A stretch of 64,000 bases of DNA, taken from positions 122,236-186,235 of the forward strand of contig ML986678.1 in NCBI GenBank assembly GCA_010094045.1, given 5' to 3'. The notes under the pieces are model-generated. The model had not been told where the DNA came from. It was given only the letters and a program-made list of their open reading frames with translations, and did no database searches. Origin of the DNA: Lojkania enalia. Its lineage: Eukaryota; Ascomycota; Dothideomycetes; Pleosporales. The translations under genes were made by a program, and so were the position numbers. Positions 23,045 through 34,075 of the stretch are shown here, in pieces (position 1 is the first letter of the stretch; the number at the start of each line of letters is the position of its first letter).

Positions 23045-23622
23045 AGCTTGACATGTATTATATAGCTAGACTTGATTTATCTCCTAATGGTATACAGTCG
23101 TCAATTAGGTCCCGATTCTGGCGTAGCTCATTAGAGTTGGAATAACAACATGAACGTCAAGATAAAGGCTGAGGTGGATAAGCCCTCGAATCTCAATAAA
23201 TATTTTATATAATATGGACAACGTTTTGTCCAAGTGAGCGCATGTTCGAAGACGTCGACGCCTCAAATCAGCTATTCATCGTTTCACATTCGTACCCCAC
23301 AGACCATACCCCGCCAAAATATGTCTTTGATTTCTATGAATCTATTAGTCTAAGATAACCCCCTTGTATTACCATTAAACATTATATTTCATTAGTGACA
23401 TCATGAATCTAAGCTTAAAACGATTTAATTTTGACCCTCCAATGCATCCATAGGATTACGCGCCGTAGGACAACATATCACGTGTTGTGGCACAGGTGCC
23501 ACACCGCCCCGCGTCGTATCTCCATTTGCAAGCACCCACGAAATCTTCACTTAGCAAGCTTCTATACCCACTTCATTGCATCTGTCCTCGCTGCTAAATA
23601 GGCTATTACCATCTCAACAGAA
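23045..23622. promoter_or_regulatory. Divergent promoter region
   Basis: 578 bases between the head-to-head starts of the aldolase-like and Ifi-6-16-like genes. A TATAAAA on the minus strand near 23203-23209, about 160 bases before the aldolase start, is a possible core promoter element. No other motif is recognised. Confidence 0.35.
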
Positions 23623-24214
23623 ATGCCAGTTCCAAATATTATCCTGGCGAGCGGCAACTTCACCAACGCCGGGAGCCTTGGAAATGCTTTCCACCAATTC
23701 GTCGTCGATCGTTCTCCAATATGGTCGCTCGTTAACAGTTGCAACATGCATGTCGGGCTTGGGCAATGCGCTGGTGAACAATGGTCTGGTTTTCTGGCAT
23801 GGCTCTCTCAACCGCGTATGTTTGATTCGATTCCTCGCAGGCCAACCCTGTCCTGGAGATGTAATATCTAATTTGTGGAAGACGTGATTGCTATTATTAC
23901 GGCCTGGTGGATCACATTCACTTTAGTGACAACTCTGATAATGTGCCTCGGGTTCGGACCTGGTGGTGTCGTTGCGGGTATGAGAACCCTGCCAAATTTC
24001 AAAACCGATTGCTAATCAATCACTTGAATTAGGGTCAGCGGCAGCAGTATTTCAATCTTTCATGTACGGCGCATTTACACCTGCGGGCGGAATCTTCGCA
24101 ACTTTGACAAGTATGGCTATGTTGGGCACGCTGATGTGGCCAGCTACGATTATTGCGGCTCTGATGGCTACGGGAGTTGCAGTGGCGGTGTGGGCGTATG
24201 AAGTGGGGAGATAA
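23623..24214 (+). CDS. Ifi-6-16/ISG12-like small membrane protein
   Basis: Three exons (23623-23815, 23882-23977, 24033-24214) give 156 residues. The C-terminal half carries the family signature: GFGPGGVVAGSAA (residues 88-100), then QSFMYGAFTPAGG and FATLTSMAMLGT, followed by a further hydrophobic helix and a short polar end. The second intron (23978-24032) splits the signature at Gly97, so the domain appears only after splicing. The first intron (23816-23881, GTATGT..GGAAG) is less certain. It is chosen because it joins to HVIAIITAWWITF, the first transmembrane helix, in frame. The N-terminal 64 residues are not recognised. Animal members localise to mitochondria or ER and affect apoptosis. 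The role of the scattered fungal homologues is unknown. Confidence 0.72.
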
Positions 24215-24745
24215 TGGGAGAACCCCTAAATGTGCTAAAGACATTGTGCTGGCCTCCTTTGCTCTTTAGCAATTGTGTTAACTCTTGAATTACACATAAC
24301 ATAAACCAAGATATTAGGCCTAAACCAATGGGATTCGCGTCAAGATGTTTCTCTAGTTTGGATAAGCAGGCTAAGAGATATTTCGGGTATTTATGTGGCA
24401 TTCCTAAGTAATACCTTGCTCTTCGAGGTGATTTACTAAGTCCTAGGCTAGTAATAAGAACTAGTTAGGAAGTATAGAATAGTAAAGGAATGACTCTGTT
24501 CTATAGTGATATGTGCATAACTTCTTTGGCCTGAGTCTGGAAAAGTCGTTCGAAGTGCCCTGAAGGTCTAATCAACTTAGGCATCAAGCAATTGATGAAG
24601 TTCGTCATGACTCGGTGATCTAGTTCCGCATTCTGTCTGGATTATCCAGCACAAATAACGATTCCTGTTTATTATTCGAATCTATGATTGGAAAAGCGTT
24701 CCTGGACTCTTAATATCTCCAAACGGGCTATCTATTCGGTAGATG
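24215..24745. other. Convergent intergenic region
   Basis: 531 AT-rich bases between two converging genes. It contains both 3' flanks and no recognisable gene or repeat. Confidence 0.4.
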
Positions 24746-25560
24746 CTAGACCCAGTTCTTGATCAACCTAACCACGTTGTTGGCCGTTTCTTCTGGACAG
24801 CTGATGAAAGGGCAATGAGAAGTCTTCATATCCACAATATCCCACTTAACTCCGCTCTTATCTAGCCAGATGTTTTGCAAGAAGAATGGATTGCATTCAT
24901 CATCAATAGTCGGATGTAGGCCCTCCGACCATGGAATGTCGAGTCCGCCCAAGTGGGTGCCGTAGCAGGAGTCTCGAATGCAGCCAACGCGTGTGGAATC
25001 ATGGCAGCTTCCATCTTCGGCACCATCTCCGGCGCAACGTCGCCATAGAGCGTGTCCATGACTGGGTCTATAACTGCTAGGCCTTGAGAAGGCTATTCGT
25101 GATAATTAGGATGTGGTCGTCGTGCATAGGGGAGCAGACATACATAATGTTCCTTAATGAATGGTGGATATGCGCCTCCAACAGCTTGGAGCAAGGATTC
25201 CCCCTCGCAAACAATGTTTCCGACAAGATAAACCAGGCCAACGACACCTCTAGATTGACCCTCCCTAGAGCTCTTGCTCAAACCCGCAGCGGCCTGGCCT
25301 CCCACGACACCGCCATAAGAATGGACAAAAATGATGACATCTTGGCCCTCATCAAGTAATGGTATCAAGAACTTATTGCGTGCGTCTTCAGCATCCTTAG
25401 CAGTTTCAATTGAGGTAGGATCCGAGGGATTCAGGAACTGGACATATGCATATGTCGTGGGATACCCTACCTTTTGCAAGTAACCGGAAAGCGCATCGAA
25501 GCAAGAAGGATCTGAGAAGGCACCCGCAAAGAATACAATGGTCGGCAGACTTTGGGACAT
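24746..25560 (-). CDS. Alpha/beta-hydrolase, frameshifted near its C-terminus
   Basis: Exon 1 is 25560-25144 and exon 2 starts at 25092; the intron at 25093-25143 is 51 nt, GTATGT..ATAG. The first 139 residues include the family start (PTIVFFAGAFSDP) and the nucleophile elbow VHSYGG with Ser81. Exon 2 continues PSQGLAVIDPVMDTLYGD and reaches FHGRRAYIR, then runs out of frame and stops at 24862. The homologous continuation (FFLQNIWLDKSGVKWDIV, then the catalytic-His region TSHCPFISCPEE) lies in another frame down to the stop at 24746. One missing C in the run near 24888-24890 would explain the shift. As read, the product would be about 215 residues and lack the catalytic histidine. The family holds small esterases such as salicylate-type hydrolases. 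It is either a recent pseudogene or a sequencing error. Confidence 0.75.
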
Positions 25561-27684
25561 AGCTGAGTGAAGTTCTGGCGAAGTTCTGCCCTTGCAAGAG
25601 TGAGAAGGGAACGTGGGGGAGACTAGGCAAGTATAATCGCTAGACCAAAAGATAGGTAAGAGCTAATATTACTATATGTGGGTCTTACAATGGGATGAAG
25701 CCGCGCCACATATGCTCTGCGAACGTCTTATGTTGATACGGGAGTTCCCTGAGCGAGATTCTTAGCCCTTATGTTGATCATGGCTCTCCCTTGCACAATT
25801 AACTTTAAACAGGGCTCTACCAGCTGTACGCCGCTAACAATCTTCTTAAACGGGGGGCCTTTAAATTAGCCACATGGCTGGCCAAGACCTATCCTACATT
25901 CTCCGGTGGCGCAGCGTAGCAATGCACATCTTTAGCGCCGCATCCTTTCACCGACAACAATGATCAGATAGAGTCATAGACAAGGAAGGCTCTAGATTCA
26001 AAAATATGTTTGCTAAGAGGCATTATAGATGTAATTTCTTTCCCATCCTACTCAGCAAATCCCAGATTTCGTGGCAGTAATATCGCGCGAATGCTCGCCT
26101 TTCGTACGAGTATCACAAGGACAATCGTTAGATATCCTGAAAGAGTCACTAACTACATAGGAATTGTAGTATCCACCAAGGACGTATCGTCGATAAAAGT
26201 GGAAGTTCCGTATATTCGATATAGAAATATGATGCAACATCAAATTGGAGATTAGAGCCAAAGGCGAACTTGGTTGAGCATAGATACAAGTACAAGTGCG
26301 GATACAGTAAATAAATCGTGATGTAGTTTTCTTGATAGAATCGCAATGCATGCTATAGCATAGATAACCTCGTCGGTTGTAAACTTGCATGAGGTGATGG
26401 CATTAAGTTAATTGGTGGGATTCGAATAACGAACCTAGCTAGTTTTGGCCCAACATTATTCTGACAGGGCCTTCTGAGTACAAATGAGTCTAGAAGCTAT
26501 TCTGCCGTATAAAACTGTGCATGCTCATATTGGAAGCAAATTACGTTTCACGGTTTCTAAACTAAGGTTTGAAACCATTCACGTAGTATGTTAATCCCAA
26601 TTTAGTATCTATTGACTAAATTGAAGTGATTGGTCTTGAGATGGTAAATTTGGTAGTATCTAGAGCATCGTAGAAACCATTCAGTTGGAGCATTCTAATA
26701 AGTGTTCTAGAACTTCTTCAAATTCTGAGATCTAAGCCGTTTGAATAGTCGTTTTGAATACCGTGTGATCTGTTCAGGTTCCATGTTCAACGACGACTTC
26801 CTACTACAGTAGCCACCATTCAGGTCTCTCTCTAGCCAGAGGAGATATTTAGGCGCAAGAAATACGACTATGGTTTAATTGTCTTTCATGAAATACAACA
26901 TCTGGAGAATGTCGTTAGAGGTGGAGCTCGATGTAGGGGCTAACCGTTAATCCGATAGAGCATTAGCCTTCCTAATAGGCAAATAGGCTATCGAAAGCGA
27001 TTGCTGCCTCTTGCTATATTATTCTCATAAACCTATCGATCGCCCACAGCTCCTTCTATCCAGGACGACCCCAGCGTAGACAATCTCTCTGCTAGCATTG
27101 CAGATACTCGGAGCCGGCCTCCTCTAGCAAATATTCCACCCAATTGCAAAGAGGAATAGGAATAGGAATAGGAATAAAAAAGGTACCTATAATACGATCG
27201 GATCCGCGGATGGGCGTGGATCGGATATCGGACGATGCCTATCCCCGATCCAATCAACAAACCACAGAAACGCAAACCAGCATCCTTCCCACAGTTTTTA
27301 TAACCTGGTTAGCGAATCCGAGGTGAATCTAGGGATGCATACGACGCAGCAACAGTACATGTTACACGCGGAGGGGAGCCGATGCATCTCGGTCGGTGCT
27401 TCGTAAATCTCCGGCGCGATCTCCGGGCGCCTCGTCCGCGCCTCCTTCACCCATGATCCTCCCGATTGTCACCCATGAAGGTGTAGGATGCCGGAGCTGA
27501 TTGACGATCCGAGGTACATATTATTCCGAAGGTATGTGTATAAACTCTCATAAAGCGCTTTTATGTCCTGGATTTGATTTGGTTTCATTGTGTTTCGTGA
27601 GTTGTGAGGATTTAGGCAGTAAGACAGCATCTACACTATATTGCGACAACGGAGATTTTCTCGCATAGTGCAGAGATTGGGGAT
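25561..27684. other. Intergenic, 2.1 kb, with a hexanucleotide repeat
   Basis: An AT-rich spacer without protein-like frames. It contains four tandem copies of a six-base unit at about 27152-27177. No RNA gene recognised. Confidence 0.4.
27152..27177. repeat. (GGAATA)4 microsatellite
   Basis: Four consecutive copies of GGAATA, then an A-run. Confidence 0.8.
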
Positions 27685-28712
27685 ATGCAATATACGATCT
27701 GCGAATCGAAAAGTACTGAAAATATGCTAGGAAATATCCAGTGGCTTTCTCGTCACTGTTTCGAGGGCGGGGCAACGCCGCAGGATATTAGGTTTTGCAC
27801 GGTGGCGTATGTGAGGATGGGATTTCTGGCTATTATGGTGGCGTTGGCGGTCGCCGGGTTGGTGGTCTGGTATGACTTTTGGGCATGGAAGATGACCGGT
27901 AGGTTTCGCTCATCATTTATTATCAAATAGAGACTGTGGATTGAAGAGGTGGGAGCCGCGGATATGGCTTAGATTTCTTTTCGTTGTTTAATTCTTCTAA
28001 TCATAGTGCTTGTATTTCTCTACAGACCGCTTCTCCATCCGCCTCTTGACCAAACCAATTCCAACTACTCCCGAACCCACACTGACAAAATCCAGGCACT
28101 GGCGGTACACCACCGACCTGGAAAGGATACTGGAAGATCCGCCGTTGGGGTCTCTGGCTACTCCTACACCCCCAAAATTTACACGACACCTCCCAAATCC
28201 CCAGCGACGGGCCATCCTACCTTACTACTTTGCCCCGGCGTCCAGGAGCCCGTCCCAATATAACCCGGTGGACGCTTCCTCAGCGCCAACAGCGCGAGCC
28301 CATCACTCCACCAGCCCACGAATCCTTATTCTCTTTAATGCAGCACTTCGCCACCGCCTCCCCCTTCGCCCCGTACATTACCTCCGCGCTCAGCAAAACA
28401 GAGGGAGGCACCGGCCCAGCAATCTACGTAAATCGGGATGTCAAATCCATCAACCCGGCCGCGCATAAATTCTTCTACGAGGTAGCGCACGTGCATCCGA
28501 CGGAGAACTCGCTGCATGTTTATTGCTCGCCGCGCGATGCAAGGAAGGTCCTTGAGTTTGGGTGGGGGATGCGGTTCCCGGCTTCGTGGTTGGCGCCACC
28601 GAGTTGGATCATGGTGTTTGCACCAAGGGATGAGGGCGAGGTAGAGGTTGTGAGGGGGATTGTTAGGGCGGCGGTTTGTTTTGCGGTCGGGAGGGATGTG
28701 GAGAATGAGTAA
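27685..28712 (+). CDS. Luciferase-domain (fungal) single-pass membrane protein
   Basis: Two exons, 27685-27898 and 28096-28712, with a 197-nt intron (GTAGGT..CCAG), give 276 residues. Residues about 45-66 form one transmembrane helix (MGFLAIMVALAVAGLVVW). Splicing produces the family-type sequence after it (WKMTGTGGTPPTWKGY), corresponding to the GPGGTP motif of related fungal proteins, followed by PSYLTTLPRRPGARP. The C-terminal half matches the so-called luciferase domain: HPTENSLHVYCSPRDARKV, then FGWGMRFP and IMVFAPRDEGEVEVV. The name is historical; no light-producing activity is implied and the function is unknown. The ATG at 27685 is the first in the frame, but the ATG at 27724 is also possible. 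Confidence 0.78.
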
Positions 28713-29003
28713 GATATTGCACTAGGGATGATGACAGCGTGAAGATCGAGACATAGAGTTTTATGAATGGTGAGAATTTTAATAAAAGTTTGTTGAGTGG
28801 CTACCAAAGGGCGTTTGATAATTGAGCTGTTCGGCGTTCCAAGGGGCACGCAGGATGTCAATGAGATATCAGTTATATATATTTGAAAGCCACGGAAGGA
28901 TTCACATCTAGAAACGCGCACTAACAAGTATCCAGTCGGTTCTGCTATATCAATACGAGCACTCTCATATCCTATCTAAATCATGACGCCAACCGCTCAT
29001 CTC
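28713..29003. other. Short convergent intergenic region
   Basis: 291 bases between converging genes; nothing recognised. Confidence 0.35.
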
Positions 29004-30421
29004 TCACTGATAGCCCTCGCTTTTCGCCGAATGGCTCGGCCTAGTCCCGAGCTTGATCACGGGGCTGTTAACCAAATTATTCCAATCGTGCGTGAAAAAG
29101 GTCTGGACCTTGGAGATATGGACCTCTTCCTGGCCCCTCTTCAAGACGTTCTCGTCGTATTCGTCAACCGCGCCTTGAAGAGTTGCCTTGCCTTGCACAA
29201 CGGATTTCATTGCATCGACAAAGCAGTAGCTGTCGTAGAAGGCGTTATTCGCGCCTTGTCCTCTGTCTTTACAGTCATGTGAGAATTGTACATATAGAGA
29301 AATGGGGTAAGCGGGCAAACGCCTGGCCTGGACAGGATTACGGGTAGCGTACTTACGGAAAGTCATAGCATGCGCCGCATCCCCACACAACGTCACGCGT
29401 CCATCATGATTATCCCATTTCACTGGCTTCCAGATCTTGAGCTGGTCTTTGAGGATGAACGTATCATCCGGAATCCATTCGACAATGCTCTTGTACGGTT
29501 CTGCCCACCCTTCCCTCTTTACGTGTGCCTTGAATCTCTTCAGCCTGTCTGTATCGTTGTCGTAGTCTTCGACATTCTTAATCGGCCATGTTGAAAGGAT
29601 CTGGAATGTCCACGTACTGGGATCGTTCAGGTCCGGCATATCTAGGACGTTTGTCCGAATGTAATGCCCTTCCGGGTGGATTGCGATGTCGACCAAAGGA
29701 TGGAGGTGCTTTTTAATGTAAAGTGCTTGTTCGGTGGTGTAAGAGGTATTGAAGTTCATAAGGGCGAAGGGCAGAAGCTCAGGTGTTGCGTCGAATCCGA
29801 GAAGGCATTGACGCATTTTAGACATTGCGCCGTCTATGCCTATGGCTATGTCACCCTCTTCGCTGGTCCCATCTTCGAAGAATACCTGTACGCCTCCTCT
29901 TTCGAGTAGCTTGTAGTGTGTGAATCTCTTGCGATATTGTACGTCTAGGCCTTCGGCGCACAGGGCCCGCAGTTGGCGAATGTTGATCTCGCGCGCTTTG
30001 GGGATAGGAAATTCATAGGCCTCTTCTCGCGTTTGGCCATTGTAGAGTATAATCTTATCTGCACCAATGGCTGCGTAGTCAATGTTAGGATCGACTTGAC
30101 AGGAATTAATTCTGGCGCCGAGTTCCTCCGGAAGAAGCTCAAGAAGATAGGGGCGTGCCCATCCAAGAGTGAACGCCCAATGCCGATTTCGATACAAATC
30201 TTCGCCCTTGTCAAAAATGAGGAAGGGAATGTTCGCCTAGCTGAACATTAGAATAAACTGCATGGCCCATAAGTACTATCGCGCGTCATACCTTCTTTAG
30301 ACCATGAGCAACCGCGCATCCTGCAGGGCCTGTTCAAAATATGAGTGTGCGCGTTCAATAATGTAGTATTCCCGGATTAGGAATCCATACCGGCGCCGAT
30401 GATGAGAACCTTCATTTTCAT
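29004..30421 (-). CDS. FAD-dependent aromatic-type monooxygenase
   Basis: Four exons on the minus strand (30421-30391, 30329-30292, 30236-29357, 29266-29004) give 403 residues. Two tiny first exons encode the FAD-binding Rossmann motif VLIIGAGPAGCAVAHGL (G-x-G-x2-G at residues 9-14), which is invisible without splicing at 30330-30390 and 30237-30291. The second FAD motif is CGDAAHAMTF (Gly308-Asp309). The last intron (29267-29356, 90 nt) is stop-free and in frame. Removing it restores the expected AMTF-H-RGQGANNAF. This is the PHBH-like group A flavoprotein fold, which uses NAD(P)H and oxygen to hydroxylate small, often aromatic or polyketide substrates. The enzyme is slightly shorter than average. 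The actual substrate is unknown and the neighbours give no clear pathway. Confidence 0.88.
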
Positions 30422-32863
30422 AGATTGCTGCTTAGTTCGATCTCCAAAAGCAGTCCTGCTTCCTTTATTTCTCGTTACAGGCTTGGTCGGTGCTTAGCTT
30501 CGCTTCCCACAGAATGGCCACAGATGTATATGCGGCCCCGAAACTAATCCTCAGACAGAGGATGATGATGATGACGACGAATTCGGGTTTCTGTGACCCT
30601 AAAAGCGCATAGGCAATCTAATAGGCGTCATCGTATATTCGTGCTACGATCGTCCCGTTGTCTTTACGGATCGGGATGCGTTCCATTTGCTGTGCGGCAT
30701 GCGGCTGGCGTTGTGAATTTGCGCGACGCCTCCGATGGGACGGCGGAAAACACAAATAGCCATATTAGGCTTTGGGGAGCCATCGCCGGTTCTCCGCTTG
30801 TTCTCAGGTCGCCGTTTCTGATTGTTTGAGGCGAGTGGTATACCTGAAAGCCTGATTTGGTTGTTCCGATGTTGGGTCCCCGGACAGCTGCCAGTCGGCC
30901 GAATATCCCCGCATTGGTCCTCTAATTATTTGGGTACCTAGTGGTCAGCATCTTCAACTCTATAGGGTCCCCAGTCTTGTCCTAACACTCGTCGTCCTCT
31001 GGGCCCTAACTTGGTCGCGTCGTCAGCGTTCTCGGATTCGGTCAGCCTCACGGAAAGATGGCACAGAAAACGCCGCAACCCCGACTCGAGAGTCGCAGAA
31101 CCAACATAGCATATTGAAGAATACATGATGCGGCGCATGAAACGATGTTGAGAGTACCGAGAAGCCGATTGCGCGTCTTGCCGTTCTGGTCCTAGCCGGC
31201 GCTCCTTCGGGGCGATGGGTGCGTCTCAAAACCAACGTCTACGATATTTCGCACCAAGGATTTCGGAGCACGTACCTGTTCAAGCGGCTTCGTGTGACGG
31301 CACAATTGTCCACCTTACTCAATCTGCTGTTGTTTCCTGGGTCACATTCATTAAGGATGTGTTATTCGCTATTGGTTTGATCGTGTCGAGGGCGCGCTAT
31401 ACAGTCGCTTTCAGAACCAACGGTGCCAGCTGGAAGGAATGTCGATGTCATATGAAGCGCTCACAATTGATCCCACTCATTCCTCTAGGCTGCAGCTAAT
31501 AAGGTTTGATCATTCTTTTTCGAATCCTGTAGGTGTCGATGTTGGGCATTGCTTCGTTTGCTCAGCTTCTTTCTCGTTTCTGAAACGCGTCAAAAATGAG
31601 TGCAACATGGTATATCAGCAACTGAACAAAAATTTGCTTTATATACATGCTAGAGACATTGCAGCGGACAGTTTCGTGGCACATTCAATAGAAATATGCT
31701 TCCGACTTCAGAACGTCAACCCGCGCCGGAGCTGCTGTTTCGTCCGCACGAGTCCACACTAGTTTCCTACATCACTCAACCGGGTAATAGGCAGTCAATT
31801 TTAAAATCCCGCGTCTAGGCCTTTGATATGCATTCTAACCGTCTCAAAGAAATTCATTGTCAAATCTAGCTCGGCTATCGTAGGTAGCAGACGCGGGCCT
31901 AGGCTCGTGGTGGTCTAAACTGGCAGGGAGATTGACCCTGATAATGTTCTGGTGAAGGGAAAGGGCCAGTGAATGATACAATTTAGGGATTTCTCGCTCG
32001 TAATGGCCTACATTATGTGTCGGTAGCAATACGGCTACGATAAGCTTGAGGCTGTACTAAGTCAAGACTGCGGGGCAGTGAAATGACGTGATTGAGGCAA
32101 ATCCACAATTCCCAGAATCAGTCTCGAGGGACATAAGCATTTGAAGAGCTCAAACCGGCAGCGACAAACTGTTGTACCTGTATCTATATGCTCTTCAGGG
32201 GGCATTTTCAGGAGATGAAAGTCCTCGGGAGACCCGGCGAGCCCCCCGTGTCCTCTGGGCGCTCCAACACCTTCTATATAAGGCAGTTCGAATAGATAAC
32301 GGTTCAAATGGGGGCCTTAAACTGGCCGTTGCGGCATCACAACTTGGGAGGGCGAAATGGTAGAGTTCATTTCTCTCACCTTGGTGTAAACGTGGCCTCC
32401 ACCTAAGGTGACCTCCGAACCGTGAGGAGAACTCAGGGGTCACATGCCAGCAGGCACGCTTTCCGTCCACCCGCCAATTGCCAATACAACATATCATTTC
32501 GTGACAAAGGTGAAGGCACTCATAATGTGAAGTCATGAAGTTCTACAGAATATCTTGCGCATATTATCGGTTTCGCGCTAGTTACTCCCGCCACACCGCA
32601 AACGGTAGCTTCCGAACGGCCAATATTCAAGTTGAGGCGGCCGCTTCGTTCGTTCCAAGGCTCGCTCCGCGATTCCTTTTCCCTCACTGCCTATCATACT
32701 CCCTTCTTGCTCCCCAGAAATGCAATAAGGCTACAGCAGGCCCCTCCCTATACCCTTCAGCTACCACCCATTGCCTACTCTTGTTTCCACAGCCAACATT
32801 TCAGCCCACAATATCTCATCTTCTCCTCTGCTGTATCAATTGTCTCATATCTCCGTCGAAAAA
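30422..32863. other. Intergenic, 2.4 kb, nothing recognised
   Basis: A long spacer between divergent genes. Open frames of 60-110 codons occur on both strands and overlap each other, with composition unlike proteins. The last 300 bases are CT-rich on the plus strand and probably form the F-box gene's promoter and leader. Confidence 0.4.
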
Positions 32864-33829
32864 ATGGTCGCTTCCATTTCCAACATCCCAGTTGAGCTCG
32901 CCTATAGAATACTCGACTTTCTCCCCTCTAAAGCAACTCTCGCCAATGTTTCGCTCTCCTCTCGATGGTGGTATGCTGCTGCAACTACACAGATGTACCA
33001 TACCCTAGAATTCAACCACGACGATCCGCAGCTCGAAGCCCTTACTTCCTTGCTCTCTCTGAAGCCAGAACTCGCCACCCACGTCCGCCATTTCACTCTT
33101 CATGGGGATGTCGAGTATGAACCGCTCACCTATGTAAGCACCCCCAATCCTTTCTTTTCATCCATCCTTGAAGTTGGCACACTTCTAACATACGTAAAGG
33201 TCCCCTTTAATCTCCCATCTGTCCGTAGCATCTCATTCCACGATATGCACGGCTTCGATGAGCTCTATGATAAGAATCTTAACAGAACCCAGTGGGAAAC
33301 TTCCAGCTGCAGCAACCTAGTCCTCCAAGACTGCGAGTTCGGTACGGTGGATATTGCCAATCTCATCGCCACCCCCGCCGCGCTCGCAGCTCTGGACTAC
33401 CGCTTGAAGCGCGCGGATGACACCACCTGTGCAATCGACCTGGGAATTGTCCGCCAGGCGCTCCAGCGCCATGAGCATTGCTTAGAAGAACTAGCCCTGG
33501 ACTATCCTGCCGAGGGGATAACTTGGATACCCTGCCTCGACGCTGCCTTCGCCATGGCCAGCTTCAAGGACTTCGCCAAGCTTCGCAAAATCCGGGTGGC
33601 ACCGGACTTCGTTTTCGGAGGAGATAGCTGCCAAGATAAAGAACTAGGCGAGGAACATGTTGGGATGCTGGGGAAATTTCTGCCTCGGGGGATCGAGTCG
33701 CTGGAGATTGTGCATGGCACTGCTGGCGGAAAGGTGACGGAGAAAGCAGTCCGATATGTGTTGGATAGGAAGGACGAGATGTTTACCAAGCTAGGGTCCG
33801 TGGTTTTGGATGGTAGGGTTTTATTGTAA
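32864..33829 (+). CDS. F-box domain protein
   Basis: Two exons (32864-33133, 33200-33829) give 299 residues. The N-terminal 45 residues form a fungal F-box (ISNIPVELAYRILDFLP, then ANVSLSSRWWYAA). It should bind Skp1 and bring a target to an SCF ubiquitin ligase. The remainder is leucine-rich and irregular, with LRR-like strands, but no defined substrate domain. The intron at 33134-33199 (66 nt, GTAAGC..GTAAAG, branch TTCTAAC) is stop-free and in frame, so a version keeping 22 extra residues is possible. I splice it because of its strong donor and branch site. The open frame extends to a TTG at 32771, but the first ATG is 32864. Confidence 0.8.
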   Translation: MVASISNIPVELAYRILDFLPSKATLANVSLSSRWWYAAATTQMYHTLEFNHDDPQLEALTSLLSLKPELATHVRHFTLHGDVEYEPLTYVSTPNPFFSSILEVGTLLTYVKVPFNLPSVRSISFHDMHGFDELYDKNLNRTQWETSSCSNLVLQDCEFGTVDIANLIATPAALAALDYRLKRADDTTCAIDLGIVRQALQRHEHCLEELALDYPAEGITWIPCLDAAFAMASFKDFAKLRKIRVAPDFVFGGDSCQDKELGEEHVGMLGKFLPRGIESLEIVHGTAGGKVTEKAVRYVLDRKDEMFTKLGSVVLDGRVLL

Positions 33830-34075
33830 GAGAGCTGGCCATAGGTCCGGACTGTAGTACAGCAGGCAAGTCGTATATACTACAAGAGTAAAAATGGTGG
33901 ACGAGATCATGGGTTCGGAATGACAGAAGAATAGACGAGTCGTACCTGCTAGAGGGGTAGAACAATGACTTTTGGTATGTAGTATCGTGGAATGAATGAC
34001 CTATAACATTCCTACACACTCCTCTATCCATCTATATATCCCCTTGCTATTATACACGACTATTATATGTTCTGT

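Noticed and set aside
26405..26450. A tRNA-like T-loop (GATTCGAAT)
   Set aside because: The five flanking bases on each side do not pair and no A-box or acceptor stem is found at the right distance.
31215..31499. 94-codon plus-strand frame in the 30-33 kb spacer
   Set aside because: It has an ATG, but the composition is not protein-like and there is no conserved motif.
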